Positions 26,534-34,643 of a stretch of DNA of 64,000 nucleotides are shown piece after piece; position 1 is the stretch's first letter; each line of letters starts with the position of its first letter. Position numbers and translations under genes: made by a program. Below the pieces are notes generated by a model. The model was not told the origin of the DNA, ran no database searches, and saw only the letters and a list, made by a program, of their open reading frames with translations. The DNA comes from an uncultured Phascolarctobacterium sp. (GTDB taxonomy: Bacteria; Bacillota; Negativicutes; Acidaminococcales; Acidaminococcaceae), in the NCBI GenBank assembly GCA_900552005.1, contig URXU01000002.1, forward strand, positions 86,201 to 150,200, in the 5' to 3' direction.

Positions 26534-27667
26534 TCAGACCCTCTCTATTAATAGAGCCGTACCTACGCCGCCGGCAGCAGCCACGCTGCAGCAGCCCAAA
26601 CGTCCCTGCCGCTGCCGCAGAGATTCCAGCAAATGCAGCAGGATAATACCGCCGGAAGCTCCATAGGGATGACCGTATGCCAAAGCTCCGCCAAAAACAT
26701 TATAGCGCTCCGTACTATGCGGAAAGGCTCTGGCAAATAGAACATCTATAACGGCAAAGGCTTCATTCAATTCAAAACCGTCAATATCGTCTTCCTTAAG
26801 CTTATGTTTAGACAGCAATTTTTGCAAAGCCAAAACAGCCGTCTTGGGACTGACCAGAGGATCGCCGCCGCAGGCAGCGGTTCCGATTACTTTTGCCGCT
26901 GCTGGACAACAGCTTTTCTGCAGATAATCTTGCGAGCAAAGCACCAGAAAAGCGGCGCCATCATTAATCAGACAGGAATTTGCCGCCGTAATAAACTGAC
27001 CGCCAGGCAATACTTTAGGCATTCTATCCAACAGCCGCTGGCTCATTCTCGCTCTGATGCCTTCATCCTTACTGCCGCCGCAGACTTCGGTAATTACATT
27101 GGCGAGCAGATTCTCCTGCTGTGCCTTCACTGCCAATGCATGACTGCGCAATACCCAGGCATCCATTTCCGCTTTTGTAATCTGTTCCTGCGCTGCTGCC
27201 AATTCCGCGCCTTCCAGCATAACAGTCTCGCGATGAATGCCTGGCATGAACTTGGCCACACTATACCAGCCGTCGCCATTATAGGCCGGATGATTGGGAT
27301 TATAACCGCGCCGCGGCTGCGTAGAGCTGCTTTCAAAGCCGCCGGCTATAATTACATCTGCTTCGCCTGCTGCAATCTTTGCAGCAGCCACCGCAATACT
27401 TTCCAGGCCGCTGCCGCACTGCACATCAACAGTAAAAGCAGGCACAGAAATATCCACGCCTGCCTCCAAAGCCATCAATCTGGCAATATTGCCGCCGGCA
27501 CCTACGCCGTTGCCGGCAATAATATAATCCGGTTTTTTTACCTGATATTTTTCCATTACTTGGCGCAATACGGCTGCTCCCAGTATTTCTGCCGGCACAT
27601 GCCGGTACATACCGTTGCAGATTCCCACGTAGCTGCGCAAACCGCCTAAAATATATACATTATCCAT
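26534..27667 (-). CDS. Thiolase-like protein lacking the second catalytic cysteine (YhfS-like)
   Basis: A 377-residue thiolase-fold protein. The acyl-accepting cysteine is present (DVQCGSGLES, Cys84), as are NEAF and the histidine motif GHPYGASGG. At the C-terminus CCSVAAAGGVGTALLIE aligns without gaps to the usual thiolase ending, and the position of the second catalytic cysteine (CxGGGxG) is alanine (Ala363). Claisen condensation or thiolysis would be impaired, though acyl transfer could remain. The frame opens at 27736 inside bioY, but AGGTGAT before the ATG at 27667 marks the start, 4 bases after bioY. It is the likely counterpart of B. subtilis YhfS. Confidence 0.85.
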   Translation of the reverse strand: MDNVYILGGLRSYVGICNGMYRHVPAEILGAAVLRQVMEKYQVKKPDYIIAGNGVGAGGNIARLMALEAGVDISVPAFTVDVQCGSGLESIAVAAAKIAAGEADVIIAGGFESSSTQPRRGYNPNHPAYNGDGWYSVAKFMPGIHRETVMLEGAELAAAQEQITKAEMDAWVLRSHALAVKAQQENLLANVITEVCGGSKDEGIRARMSQRLLDRMPKVLPGGQFITAANSCLINDGAAFLVLCSQDYLQKSCCPAAAKVIGTAACGGDPLVSPKTAVLALQKLLSKHKLKEDDIDGFELNEAFAVIDVLFARAFPHSTERYNVFGGALAYGHPYGASGGIILLHLLESLRQRQGRLGCCSVAAAGGVGTALLIERV

Positions 27668-27671
27668 TTTA

Positions 27672-28211
27672 TCACCTGGTAAATACTTTCTGAATCGGTC
27701 CGGCCAAAAAGGCAGCGGCCAAACACTTAGCCACATCCAAGGGTATGAATGGCAAAACGCCTGTTACAACGGCGGCTTCCCAGTTCATGCCGGTAATAAA
27801 TTTCAGTTGCACGGCACCCAGAAGATAGATTACCGGAATACCTATAAACACACTTAAAACAGCATATCTTTTGAAACTGTACTTTTCACCTTTCAGCAAA
27901 GAAATCAGTACTGCTGCTACCAAAAATCCGAAAATATATCCGCCGGTAGGTCCAAACAATTTAGCAGGTCCGGCTGAACCGCCGGTAAAAACCGGAATAC
28001 CGGCCAGGCCAATCAGCAGATAAACCAGCATGGTCATAAAAGTCTGTTTCGGTGTCAGCAAAAACGCCACCAGATTAACAAACATGGTTTGCAGCGCAAT
28101 CGGCGACATGGAAAACGGCAATGGTATGACTATATATGCCGATACACAATTCATGGCTACCAGCAGAGCAATCTTAGTCATTTCTGCTGTTTTGCTTACG
28201 GAAGAATTCAT
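27672..28211 (-). CDS. bioY: Biotin transporter BioY (S component)
   Basis: A 179-residue membrane protein with about six helices. The family features are the repeated PLPFSMSPIALQTMFV, GLAGIPVFTGGSAGPAKLFGPTGGYIFGF and the lysine-rich loop after it. BioY captures biotin for an ECF-type importer. No energising EcfAAT genes are in the window, so it would use a shared module. A GTG in frame at 28223 overlaps the upstream stop; I prefer the ATG at 28211, but the GTG is possible. The operon promoter carries a BirA-like operator. Confidence 0.93.
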   Translation of the reverse strand: MNSSVSKTAEMTKIALLVAMNCVSAYIVIPLPFSMSPIALQTMFVNLVAFLLTPKQTFMTMLVYLLIGLAGIPVFTGGSAGPAKLFGPTGGYIFGFLVAAVLISLLKGEKYSFKRYAVLSVFIGIPVIYLLGAVQLKFITGMNWEAAVVTGVLPFIPLDVAKCLAAAFLAGPIQKVFTR

Positions 28212-28219
28212 CTTAAAGT

Positions 28220-28765
28220 TCACCCTCTTAATTTATCGTTGATTACAAAAACTTTCATTTCACGTACATATGCGGTCATCCGGCCGCCTTCGTCAAGGCA
28301 GAATACTCTGTCGCCGGCATATACCGGCTGCAGAAATTTTACCTGCCATTGCAGCTTTTTCAGCTTCAGCTCCTGCTGCAACCAGCTCAGTAAAAGCAGT
28401 CCGGGAACTACGGGATGCGCCTGCCGGTGAATCTTATTTTCATCACCTGCATAATCAGCATAATCAGCAATTTCCCGTTCGGAAAATATATGTTCGGCCA
28501 CAATTTTCCCTTCCGCTTTTTCGGCTGCGGTATTTTTCGCCTCTGTCTTTTTGGGCAGCAGCAGAATTACCTTCATTTCTTTTTGCAGAATACCGGCATC
28601 GTCCCTGCCCTGTACAAGCAGCACACTTCTGTTTTGACGCTGCAGCACTGCCGTATTGCTGTAGTGCCCGGCGCTTCCCCGGATAGCAACATCCACAGCG
28701 GCAATCATCCAGCCTTGAAAAACATCCTGCTCACAATTGGCCAATGCCTGCGCCAATTCCAACAT
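28220..28765 (-). CDS. MaoC-like hot-dog domain protein
   Basis: A 181-residue protein. Its C-terminal half has FSEREIADYADYAGDEN, then KIH and HPVVPGLLLL, the MaoC/R-specific enoyl-CoA hydratase motif with the catalytic Asp and His of the GDxNxIH pattern kept. The N-terminal half also looks like a degenerate hot-dog, as in double hot-dog dehydratases. It would hydrate enoyl-CoA or act on a related thioester. It is the first gene of the bioY operon, directly behind the BirA-like operator, with AAGGAAG upstream of the ATG. A MaoC member in a bioY operon is unexpected to me. Confidence 0.7.
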   Translation of the reverse strand: MLELAQALANCEQDVFQGWMIAAVDVAIRGSAGHYSNTAVLQRQNRSVLLVQGRDDAGILQKEMKVILLLPKKTEAKNTAAEKAEGKIVAEHIFSEREIADYADYAGDENKIHRQAHPVVPGLLLLSWLQQELKLKKLQWQVKFLQPVYAGDRVFCLDEGGRMTAYVREMKVFVINDKLRG

Positions 28766-28793
28766 AAGTATGACTTCCTTTCATAATACATTC

Positions 28794-28823
28794 ATTATAA
28801 AACAAAGCAGTATTTATAGTCAA
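28794..28823 (-). promoter_or_regulatory. Promoter of the bioY operon
   Basis: Minus strand TTGACT (28818-28823), 18-base spacer, TATAAT (28794-28799), about 28 bases before the MaoC-like start codon. The -35 box is part of the right half of the BirA-like operator. Confidence 0.75.
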
Positions 28824-28846
28824 CCTCTGTCGCAATTAAGTTAACT
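28818..28846 (-). promoter_or_regulatory. BirA-type operator
   Basis: On the minus strand AGTTAAC (28840-28846), 15 bases, GTTGACT (28818-28824): an inverted repeat with one mismatch. Firmicutes BirA operators are known as GTTAAC-type half sites about 14-16 bases apart. The site overlaps the -35 box, so biotin-loaded BirA would block transcription. It begins right at the end of dinB. Confidence 0.75.
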
Positions 28847-29986
28847 TTAAATACTGCCTCTTTTGATAATATTTTCACCAAACCGTTTTTTCAGCGCGTC
28901 TACCGCCGTATTGCGCTGCATAAGCCTGCGGTCTTCATCAAAAGCAAGACTGCCGCTGCTGCCGTCGATCAGATTGGATACCGTTACGCCTAAAAGCCGT
29001 ACGCCTCTGCGCAAATCAATCTCCCGCAGCAATTTGACCGCCAGCCGGTAAATATCCTCGTCAAAATGTATATCTGTTTCACTGGTTATGCTGCGCGTAG
29101 ATATTTTAAAATCCGTAAATTTTACCTTGAGGGTCAGCGTATGACCGCTGTATCCCTTGCTGCGCAGCCTGAAACCTGTCTGCCCGCTTAAAACCAGCAG
29201 GGCCTGGCAACATTCAGCGAAGGAAAATAAGTCTTTGACAAAAGTAGTTTCTCTGCCAATAGATTTGGGAACCGAATCGGCATGCACCGGTCGCTGATCA
29301 ATACCTTGCGCCAGCAGCTGCACGTCATGCCAGTTTTTGCCGAAGACCTTCTGCAGGATCTGACGCTCCGCCAGGGCTAATTGCCCGATGGTGGCAATTC
29401 CATACTGCAGCAAAGCTTTTTCGGCCATTTTACCGATGCCAAAAATCTTTGTTACGGGAAAATCAGCAATAAAAGCTGCCGCATTTTCATGCCTGATAAT
29501 CGTAAAGCCATCTGGTTTTTGCAAATCCGATGCCATTTTCGCCAAAAATTTATTCGGCGCCAATCCCACGGAAGCAGTTAAACCAATTGTTTCAGCAATA
29601 CGCTGTTTTATCAGCCTGCCAATAGCTTCCGGAGCACCATAAAGTCTTTCCATGCCGCTGACATCCAGAAAGGCTTCATCAATTGATAACTGCTCAACAA
29701 CGGGCGCATATTCATGAAAAATGCTCATGACCTGCCTGGAAATTTCCTGATACCGCCGCATGCGTACGGGCACAAAAATTCCATGGGGACAAAGCTTTCT
29801 GGCCTGCGCAACCGGCATGGCTGAATGCACGCCATACCTGCGGGCCTCGTAAGAACAGGTTGAAACAACCCCACGCTCAGACTGCCCGCCTACAATAACC
29901 GGCAAATTGCGCAGCTGAGGATTATCAAGCTGCTCAATAGAAGCAAAAAAAGCATCCATATCGACATGCATAATCCATCTCAGCAT
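28847..29986 (-). CDS. dinB: DNA polymerase IV
   Basis: Y-family translesion polymerase, 379 residues. Catalytic motifs are MHVDMDAFFASIEQ at the start, CSYEARRYGV, and SIDEAFLDVSG holding the metal-binding Asp-Glu pair. The little-finger domain is present, but there is no beta-clamp tail that I can recognise with certainty. Start ATG at 29986, AGGTG upstream. It follows the permease gene after 15 bases, at the end of the recD2-comF-permease-dinB run. No SOS box is visible near it. Confidence 0.95.
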   Translation of the reverse strand: MLRWIMHVDMDAFFASIEQLDNPQLRNLPVIVGGQSERGVVSTCSYEARRYGVHSAMPVAQARKLCPHGIFVPVRMRRYQEISRQVMSIFHEYAPVVEQLSIDEAFLDVSGMERLYGAPEAIGRLIKQRIAETIGLTASVGLAPNKFLAKMASDLQKPDGFTIIRHENAAAFIADFPVTKIFGIGKMAEKALLQYGIATIGQLALAERQILQKVFGKNWHDVQLLAQGIDQRPVHADSVPKSIGRETTFVKDLFSFAECCQALLVLSGQTGFRLRSKGYSGHTLTLKVKFTDFKISTRSITSETDIHFDEDIYRLAVKLLREIDLRRGVRLLGVTVSNLIDGSSGSLAFDEDRRLMQRNTAVDALKKRFGENIIKRGSI

Positions 29987-30001
29987 TAATACACCTGCTT
30001 T

Positions 30002-31129
30002 CTAAATCATCAGTGCATAAACAGCAGCTCCTATCAGGACAAGTCCCGCAAAATTATAAAACAGGAACATTTTCAGATAGTTTCCCGCCTGATAAGGATG
30101 TTCCGCAGCAAACAGCTTATAGGAAATAACACTGGCCATGGAAGCAATCAAAGTTCCCAAGCCGCCAATATTCACACCCAAAAGCAGAGCCTCCGCTTCC
30201 TTAGTCAGTGCCGCTAAAAGCATGGCTGCCGGTACATTGCTGATCAGCTGACTGCTGACTAATGCCGCCAGATAAGTTCCTCCGGCGCTGTTTAAAACGT
30301 TATTCTGCAAAAAAGCAACTATATCCGTATGACTGATATTGCCGATAAAAACAAAAAAGCCAATAAAGGTTACAAGCAAAGAATAATCAACCTGCCGAAA
30401 CAGCTTCCGATTGAGCAGCAGCACCACTGCTGCGGTAAGCAGTAATGCCAAGTACTTGTCTACGCAATGCAGAACCGCTGCAATGTTGAAAAACAGTAAA
30501 AATAAATAAACCGCCGTAATCTTTCTTTCCGGGCATTGCAGCCGTTCCAAATGTAAAGATAACGGTCTGTTTCTGCCATTAAAAATAATTAAAAGAATAT
30601 AAGCTATCGAAAGCAGCATGGGCACCAGCATAATAGAAAAAAACTCACTGGCCGTAAAATCATAATGCGCATATAAAAATAAATTTTGCGGATTACCGGC
30701 CGGGGTAAACATGCTGCCAAGATTAGCTGCCAATGTCTGTAAAATAATAGTCTGCGGCATATCCATTTTGGCTTTCTTGCCGATAACCAGAGCCAAAGGC
30801 ACAAAAGTCAGCAAGGCAACGTCATTGGTAACAAACATGGAAGAAAGAAAGGTTATGCCTGTAAGTACCAGTATAATCTGCCGCCTGCTGCTGCAAAGCT
30901 GCAGCAGTTCCACCGCGCTCCAATCCAAAAAACGGATACTTTTCAGACCTGCGACCACCAGCATCAGAGCCCATAGTACGCTTAACACTTCCCAATCGAT
31001 ATATGACGCCTTTGGTGTATAAAATATAGAAGACACTAACGCCATAAGCACCGCGGCACTTAAAACTATTTCCTGTCTTATAAAGTTAATTATCTTGTGT
31101 AACAAAGTATCACCCATTATCAAATGCAT
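30002..31129 (-). CDS. ArsB/NhaD-type anion or Na+/H+ permease
   Basis: A membrane protein of about 375 residues with ten or more helices. The stretch NDVALLTFVPLAL and the later NLGSMFTPAGNPQNLFLY match the ion transporter (ArsB/NhaD/CitMHS) superfamily, where TPxGNPxN lines the pore. The substrate is not clear: arsenite, dicarboxylate, or Na+/H+ exchange are all possible. There is no arsR or arsA nearby, which weighs against arsenic resistance. The open frame reaches 31264 inside comF; the in-frame ATGs at 31129 and 31117 are the realistic starts, neither with a strong ribosome site. Confidence 0.75.
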   Translation of the reverse strand: MHLIMGDTLLHKIINFIRQEIVLSAAVLMALVSSIFYTPKASYIDWEVLSVLWALMLVVAGLKSIRFLDWSAVELLQLCSSRRQIILVLTGITFLSSMFVTNDVALLTFVPLALVIGKKAKMDMPQTIILQTLAANLGSMFTPAGNPQNLFLYAHYDFTASEFFSIMLVPMLLSIAYILLIIFNGRNRPLSLHLERLQCPERKITAVYLFLLFFNIAAVLHCVDKYLALLLTAAVVLLLNRKLFRQVDYSLLVTFIGFFVFIGNISHTDIVAFLQNNVLNSAGGTYLAALVSSQLISNVPAAMLLAALTKEAEALLLGVNIGGLGTLIASMASVISYKLFAAEHPYQAGNYLKMFLFYNFAGLVLIGAAVYALMI

Positions 31130-31145
31130 CTGTCTTATAAATTTT

Positions 31146-31817
31146 TCATTGCCAGTTATCCCTGCTGGCAGCAAAAGCCAGCGCGCTGACTTTTGCTGCT
31201 CCCGCTGAATATAAAGCAGCTGCAGCTTCCCGCATAGTGCTGCCGGTAGTAAAAATGTCATCACACAGCAAAATTTTTTTACCGCTTACCTGATGCAAAA
31301 CCTTAAAACATCCCTGCAGTTCCTGCCTGCGCAGTTCCGGTTCCAGTTCATACAGGGGCAAAGTTGGACGGATTCTTTGCAGCAGGTTTGGGCGCCATCT
31401 TTTTCTGTCCAGGGAAGAAAAAATTGCTTCCGGCACATCAAATCCTCGCCGCTGCCGCCTCTCTGCCGATGTAGGAATACCGGCGATAATATCATACGAG
31501 GAAGTAAAAACGTTCATCCTTTCAGGCAAGGACAGGCAAGCTTCTTCCTTTAAGCAGGGTAAAAAATCTCTCTGCCGCTCAAATTTTATCCGATGCAAGA
31601 TTTGCTGCAGCTGCCGCTCATATTTATACAGCAGAAAGATTTCCGCCAGTACATCGTCATTTTTAATAACTTTCTGCAGCTGAAAACCTCGCCGGCAGGA
31701 AGCGCAAAAACAGCCGTCATCAATTGTCTGCCCGCAAACCTGACAGCGCCGCGGATAAAATATCTCTCCCAGCAGCCGCAGATAATAATTAAAATTTTGT
31801 TTAGCTGAAAATATCAC
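31146..31817 (-). CDS. comF: ComF family phosphoribosyltransferase-like protein
   Basis: A 223-residue protein with an N-terminal zinc ribbon (CQVCGQTIDDGCFCASC) and a phosphoribosyltransferase fold ending with the PRPP-like motif ILLCDDIFTTGSTM. ComF is a cytoplasmic factor needed for DNA uptake in transformable bacteria; its exact reaction is unsettled. The frame opens at 31871 within recD2, but the GTG at 31817 with AGGAAG upstream is the likely start and still overlaps the recD2 end by 17 bases. Confidence 0.88.
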   Translation of the reverse strand: MIFSAKQNFNYYLRLLGEIFYPRRCQVCGQTIDDGCFCASCRRGFQLQKVIKNDDVLAEIFLLYKYERQLQQILHRIKFERQRDFLPCLKEEACLSLPERMNVFTSSYDIIAGIPTSAERRQRRGFDVPEAIFSSLDRKRWRPNLLQRIRPTLPLYELEPELRRQELQGCFKVLHQVSGKKILLCDDIFTTGSTMREAAAALYSAGAAKVSALAFAASRDNWQ

Positions 31818-33963
31818 TGTCTTCCTGCAGCCTTTCTGCCAGCAGCGAATATCTGCGGCGTGTTCTATCATTTTCCACCGCCGTCCGTACAGCAGTTCTG
31901 GTACCGATAACCTGAACCTGTTCCTTGGCTCTGGTCACAGCAGTATAGAAAAGATTACGCTGCAGCATAATATAATGGCTTGGCACCATCATCAGCAGTA
32001 CGCAGGGATATTCACTGCCCTGAGATTTATGAACACTCATGGCATAAGCCAGCTGCAGTTCCTCTACTTCACTTTGGGTGTAGCTGACATACTCTCCCTC
32101 TGCCCTTTCAGGATAAGCCACAGTCACATTTTTGCCGTCAATCCTGATAATCCTGCCTATATCACCGTTAAAAACATCTTTTTCATAATTATTGCGTATC
32201 TGCATAACCTTGTCGCCTACCCGCAGAACATTCCCCGGAATATTAATTTCCGCTTTATTAACAGCAGGCGGGTTTAGATGCTGCTGCAGAAGCTTATTCA
32301 GGTTCTGAACTCCGCAGGGATTTTTATGCATTGGCGAAAGCACCTGCACGCTGCGCCAGTCCTTTTGCGCTGCCAGTCCAGCATAAGTTTTTGCCGCATA
32401 CTCGGCAGCCGCATTTTCATCAGTAAATTCCATCAGGGAAAAATCACTGCCGGCAACGAACTCCGGCATTTGCCCATGATTGATTTTATGCGCATTAATG
32501 ACAATGGGACTGACCTCTGCCTGACGAAAGACGTTTTCCAGTCTTACTACGGGCATCTTACCTGAGCGAATCATATCTTTCAGTACGGAACCGGCGCCTA
32601 CTGACGGCAGCTGGTCCACATCACCCACAAAAATCAGGCGGCAGCCTCCGGGAACTGCCTGCAGCAGATGATAAGTCAGATTAATATCCAGCATAGAGGC
32701 TTCATCGACTATAATTGCTTCCGCGTCCAAGGGCTCGCTGTCATCCTTGCCAAAACAAAATCCTTCGCTGTTCGGCTGATATTCCAGCAGTCTATGGACT
32801 GTCAAAGCCGGATGACCGGCAGATTCGGCCAGTCTTCTGGCAGCTCTGCCAGTAGGTGCCGCCAGCAAAATGCGGCAGCCCGCCTTTTCCAAAACATTGA
32901 TGATTCCTTTGACAACCGTTGTTTTGCCGGTACCTGGTCCGCCGGTCAGCACAAATACGCCATGTTTCAAAGAAGCATAAATTGCTTCTTTCTGAGCCTC
33001 CGCCAAGGCAATGCCTGCTTCAGCTTCCCAATCGGCAATAACTTTGTCAGCATCCACCCTGCCCACCGGATTGACATGATCCCGTAAAAACAGCAGGCGT
33101 CGTGCTGTTCCCACCTCTGCCCGGTAAAGGTATTCCGGATAAATCAAACGCATGCCGCCAATTTCTTCTATGCGCAGCAAATCGCGCTCCAGCAGATCAT
33201 TAAAAACATGCTGCACAGCTTCCGGCTCAATCACCAGCAGCCTGACAGTCTCCCTGAGCAGCAATTCTTCCGGTACGCAGGTATGTCCCGCAGCAGCAGC
33301 CTGAGTAACTGCATAACTAAGACCGGCAATAATTCTTTCACTGCAGTCACGCGGCATCCCCATAGCCATGGCAATTCTGTCCGCTGTTTTAAATCCGATA
33401 CCGCTGATATCATTAGCCAGACTGTAAGGATTCTCTTTAATTCTTACAATGGCTGTGCTGCCGTAAATGGCCTGCAATCTGGCAGCATAACCGCTGCTGA
33501 CTCCATGGGATTCCAAAAACAGCATCAGCTCCCGCATTTCTGAAAGCTCCGCATAAGCAGCGCCGATATCAGCTGCTTTTTTAGCGCTGATACCTTTAAT
33601 TTCCGCCAAACGCTCAGGACAGCTGCCCAAAATCTCCAAGGTTTGTTCGCCAAAATACTCTACTATTCTGGCGGCGGTGACCTTGCCTACGCCCCTAATG
33701 GCTCCGGAAGCCAGAAAGCGCTCAATTCCCAAGGCAGAAGTAGGCTGCTGCACATTGCAAATTACCGCATCAAACTGTCTGCCGAATCTGCTGTGTTCCG
33801 TCCACTGACCTTCCAAGATAAGATGCTCGCCCAGATAAGGAGCAGCACCGTGATAAACAGCTGTCACCCGGCCTTCGCTGCGGCTGCTGAGACGCAGCAC
33901 GCAAAACATTCCGTCATCACTTTGAAAAATTATGTCTTCCAATAAGCCTTCCAGCTTTTCCAT
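31801..33963 (-). CDS. recD2: RecD-like helicase RecD2
   Basis: A 720-residue superfamily 1B DNA helicase not tied to RecBC. Order: N-terminal OB-like and helix-hairpin-helix region (LAEIKGISAKKAADIG), Walker A LTGGPGTGKTTVVKGI (about residue 340), Walker B in AIIVDEASMLD, GDVDQLPSVG, and the C-terminal UvrD-like part with AYAMSVHKSQGSEYP. It unwinds DNA 5' to 3' and supports repair. The frame extends to 34056, but GGTGA before the ATG at 33963 and homology favour MEKLEGLLEDIIF. Confidence 0.95.
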   Translation of the reverse strand: MEKLEGLLEDIIFQSDDGMFCVLRLSSRSEGRVTAVYHGAAPYLGEHLILEGQWTEHSRFGRQFDAVICNVQQPTSALGIERFLASGAIRGVGKVTAARIVEYFGEQTLEILGSCPERLAEIKGISAKKAADIGAAYAELSEMRELMLFLESHGVSSGYAARLQAIYGSTAIVRIKENPYSLANDISGIGFKTADRIAMAMGMPRDCSERIIAGLSYAVTQAAAAGHTCVPEELLLRETVRLLVIEPEAVQHVFNDLLERDLLRIEEIGGMRLIYPEYLYRAEVGTARRLLFLRDHVNPVGRVDADKVIADWEAEAGIALAEAQKEAIYASLKHGVFVLTGGPGTGKTTVVKGIINVLEKAGCRILLAAPTGRAARRLAESAGHPALTVHRLLEYQPNSEGFCFGKDDSEPLDAEAIIVDEASMLDINLTYHLLQAVPGGCRLIFVGDVDQLPSVGAGSVLKDMIRSGKMPVVRLENVFRQAEVSPIVINAHKINHGQMPEFVAGSDFSLMEFTDENAAAEYAAKTYAGLAAQKDWRSVQVLSPMHKNPCGVQNLNKLLQQHLNPPAVNKAEINIPGNVLRVGDKVMQIRNNYEKDVFNGDIGRIIRIDGKNVTVAYPERAEGEYVSYTQSEVEELQLAYAMSVHKSQGSEYPCVLLMMVPSHYIMLQRNLFYTAVTRAKEQVQVIGTRTAVRTAVENDRTRRRYSLLAERLQEDSDIFS

Positions 33964-34049
33964 CTTTTCACCGCCATAATGAAACAAATGTTCTCTTTTA
34001 TATTCAGTATTATAACACGATTTTCCGGCAAAATAAAACACTGCTCTTT

Positions 34050-34078
34050 TTGACAAACATAAATCTTTTCGCTATAAT
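34050..34078 (+). promoter_or_regulatory. Perfect-consensus promoter for the SpeD-like gene
   Basis: TTGACA (34050-34055), 17-base spacer, TATAAT (34073-34078), an exact match to the sigma-70 consensus, 32 bases before the GTG start. Confidence 0.85.
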
Positions 34079-34110
34079 AAAATATACTTTAAATGCTTAG
34101 GAGTGTCACT

Positions 34111-34581
34111 GTGAAAATCAAAAAATTTACTGGTAAACTTATCGCTGTTGATATGTATAATTGCAGTGCAGCTATTTTAAATAATCCTGATGATACGGAA
34201 TCTGCCCTGAAAAAGGCATGCGAGGATTTTTCTCTGCAACCTTATCAAATCATCCGTACCAATGAAGAAAATCAAAGTGAATACTCACTCATCGCCATCT
34301 GCAAACAGGGCCATGTAGCACTGCATCTTTATCCTGAAGTAGGATTTGCAACTGCAGACGTATACAGCTGCTACGAAAATGCCGAACCGGCAGGCATGGC
34401 ACGTTTTCTGCGCAGTTATCTGGATGCGGATAAATCCAAGATAACATTACTGGATCGTGCTGATTTCGGCAGCGAAAGCGATATGAAACCGCATCGCCGT
34501 TCCAACATCAAATTTATTCGTCGCACCCAAAACTTTGGCGGCAAACTGAAAAAAATGATGATGAAACCACGTTCTATCTAA
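34111..34581 (+). CDS. S-adenosylmethionine decarboxylase-like protein without the pyruvoyl serine
   Basis: A 156-residue SpeD homologue. The N-terminus LIAVDMYNC and the core HVALHLYPEVGFATADVYSC follow the bacterial AdoMet decarboxylase pattern. In SpeD the sequence E-S-H is cut before serine, which becomes the pyruvoyl cofactor; here it reads Q66-G67-H68, so self-cleavage cannot occur. The proton donor equivalents His72 and Cys87 are kept at the right spacing. The tail is very basic (KLKKMMMKPR). Start: GTG at 34111 with AGGAG 7 bases upstream, not the ATG at 34093. It stands alone with a perfect promoter and its own terminator, and no speE is nearby. It is likely a neofunctionalised or regulatory SpeD relative. 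Confidence 0.85.
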   Translation: MKIKKFTGKLIAVDMYNCSAAILNNPDDTESALKKACEDFSLQPYQIIRTNEENQSEYSLIAICKQGHVALHLYPEVGFATADVYSCYENAEPAGMARFLRSYLDADKSKITLLDRADFGSESDMKPHRRSNIKFIRRTQNFGGKLKKMMMKPRSI

Positions 34582-34587
34582 AAAATA

Positions 34588-34611
34588 AAGCTGCCGCAAG
34601 GCAGCTTTTCT
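34588..34611 (+). terminator. Terminator after the SpeD-like gene
   Basis: AAGCTGCC (34588-34595), loop GCAA, GGCAGCTT, then TTCTT. Confidence 0.85.
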
Positions 34612-34643
34612 TATATCTACGTTTATTATACAGGAGGCATATC

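Noticed and set aside
26804..27649. 281-codon open frame on the plus strand
   Set aside because: Antisense to the thiolase-like gene; His/Cys/Ala-rich translation without a recognisable domain.
30002..31129. Arsenite efflux gene arsB
   Set aside because: The permease belongs to the same superfamily, but no arsR, arsC or arsA is near, and the motifs fit other ion transporters equally well.
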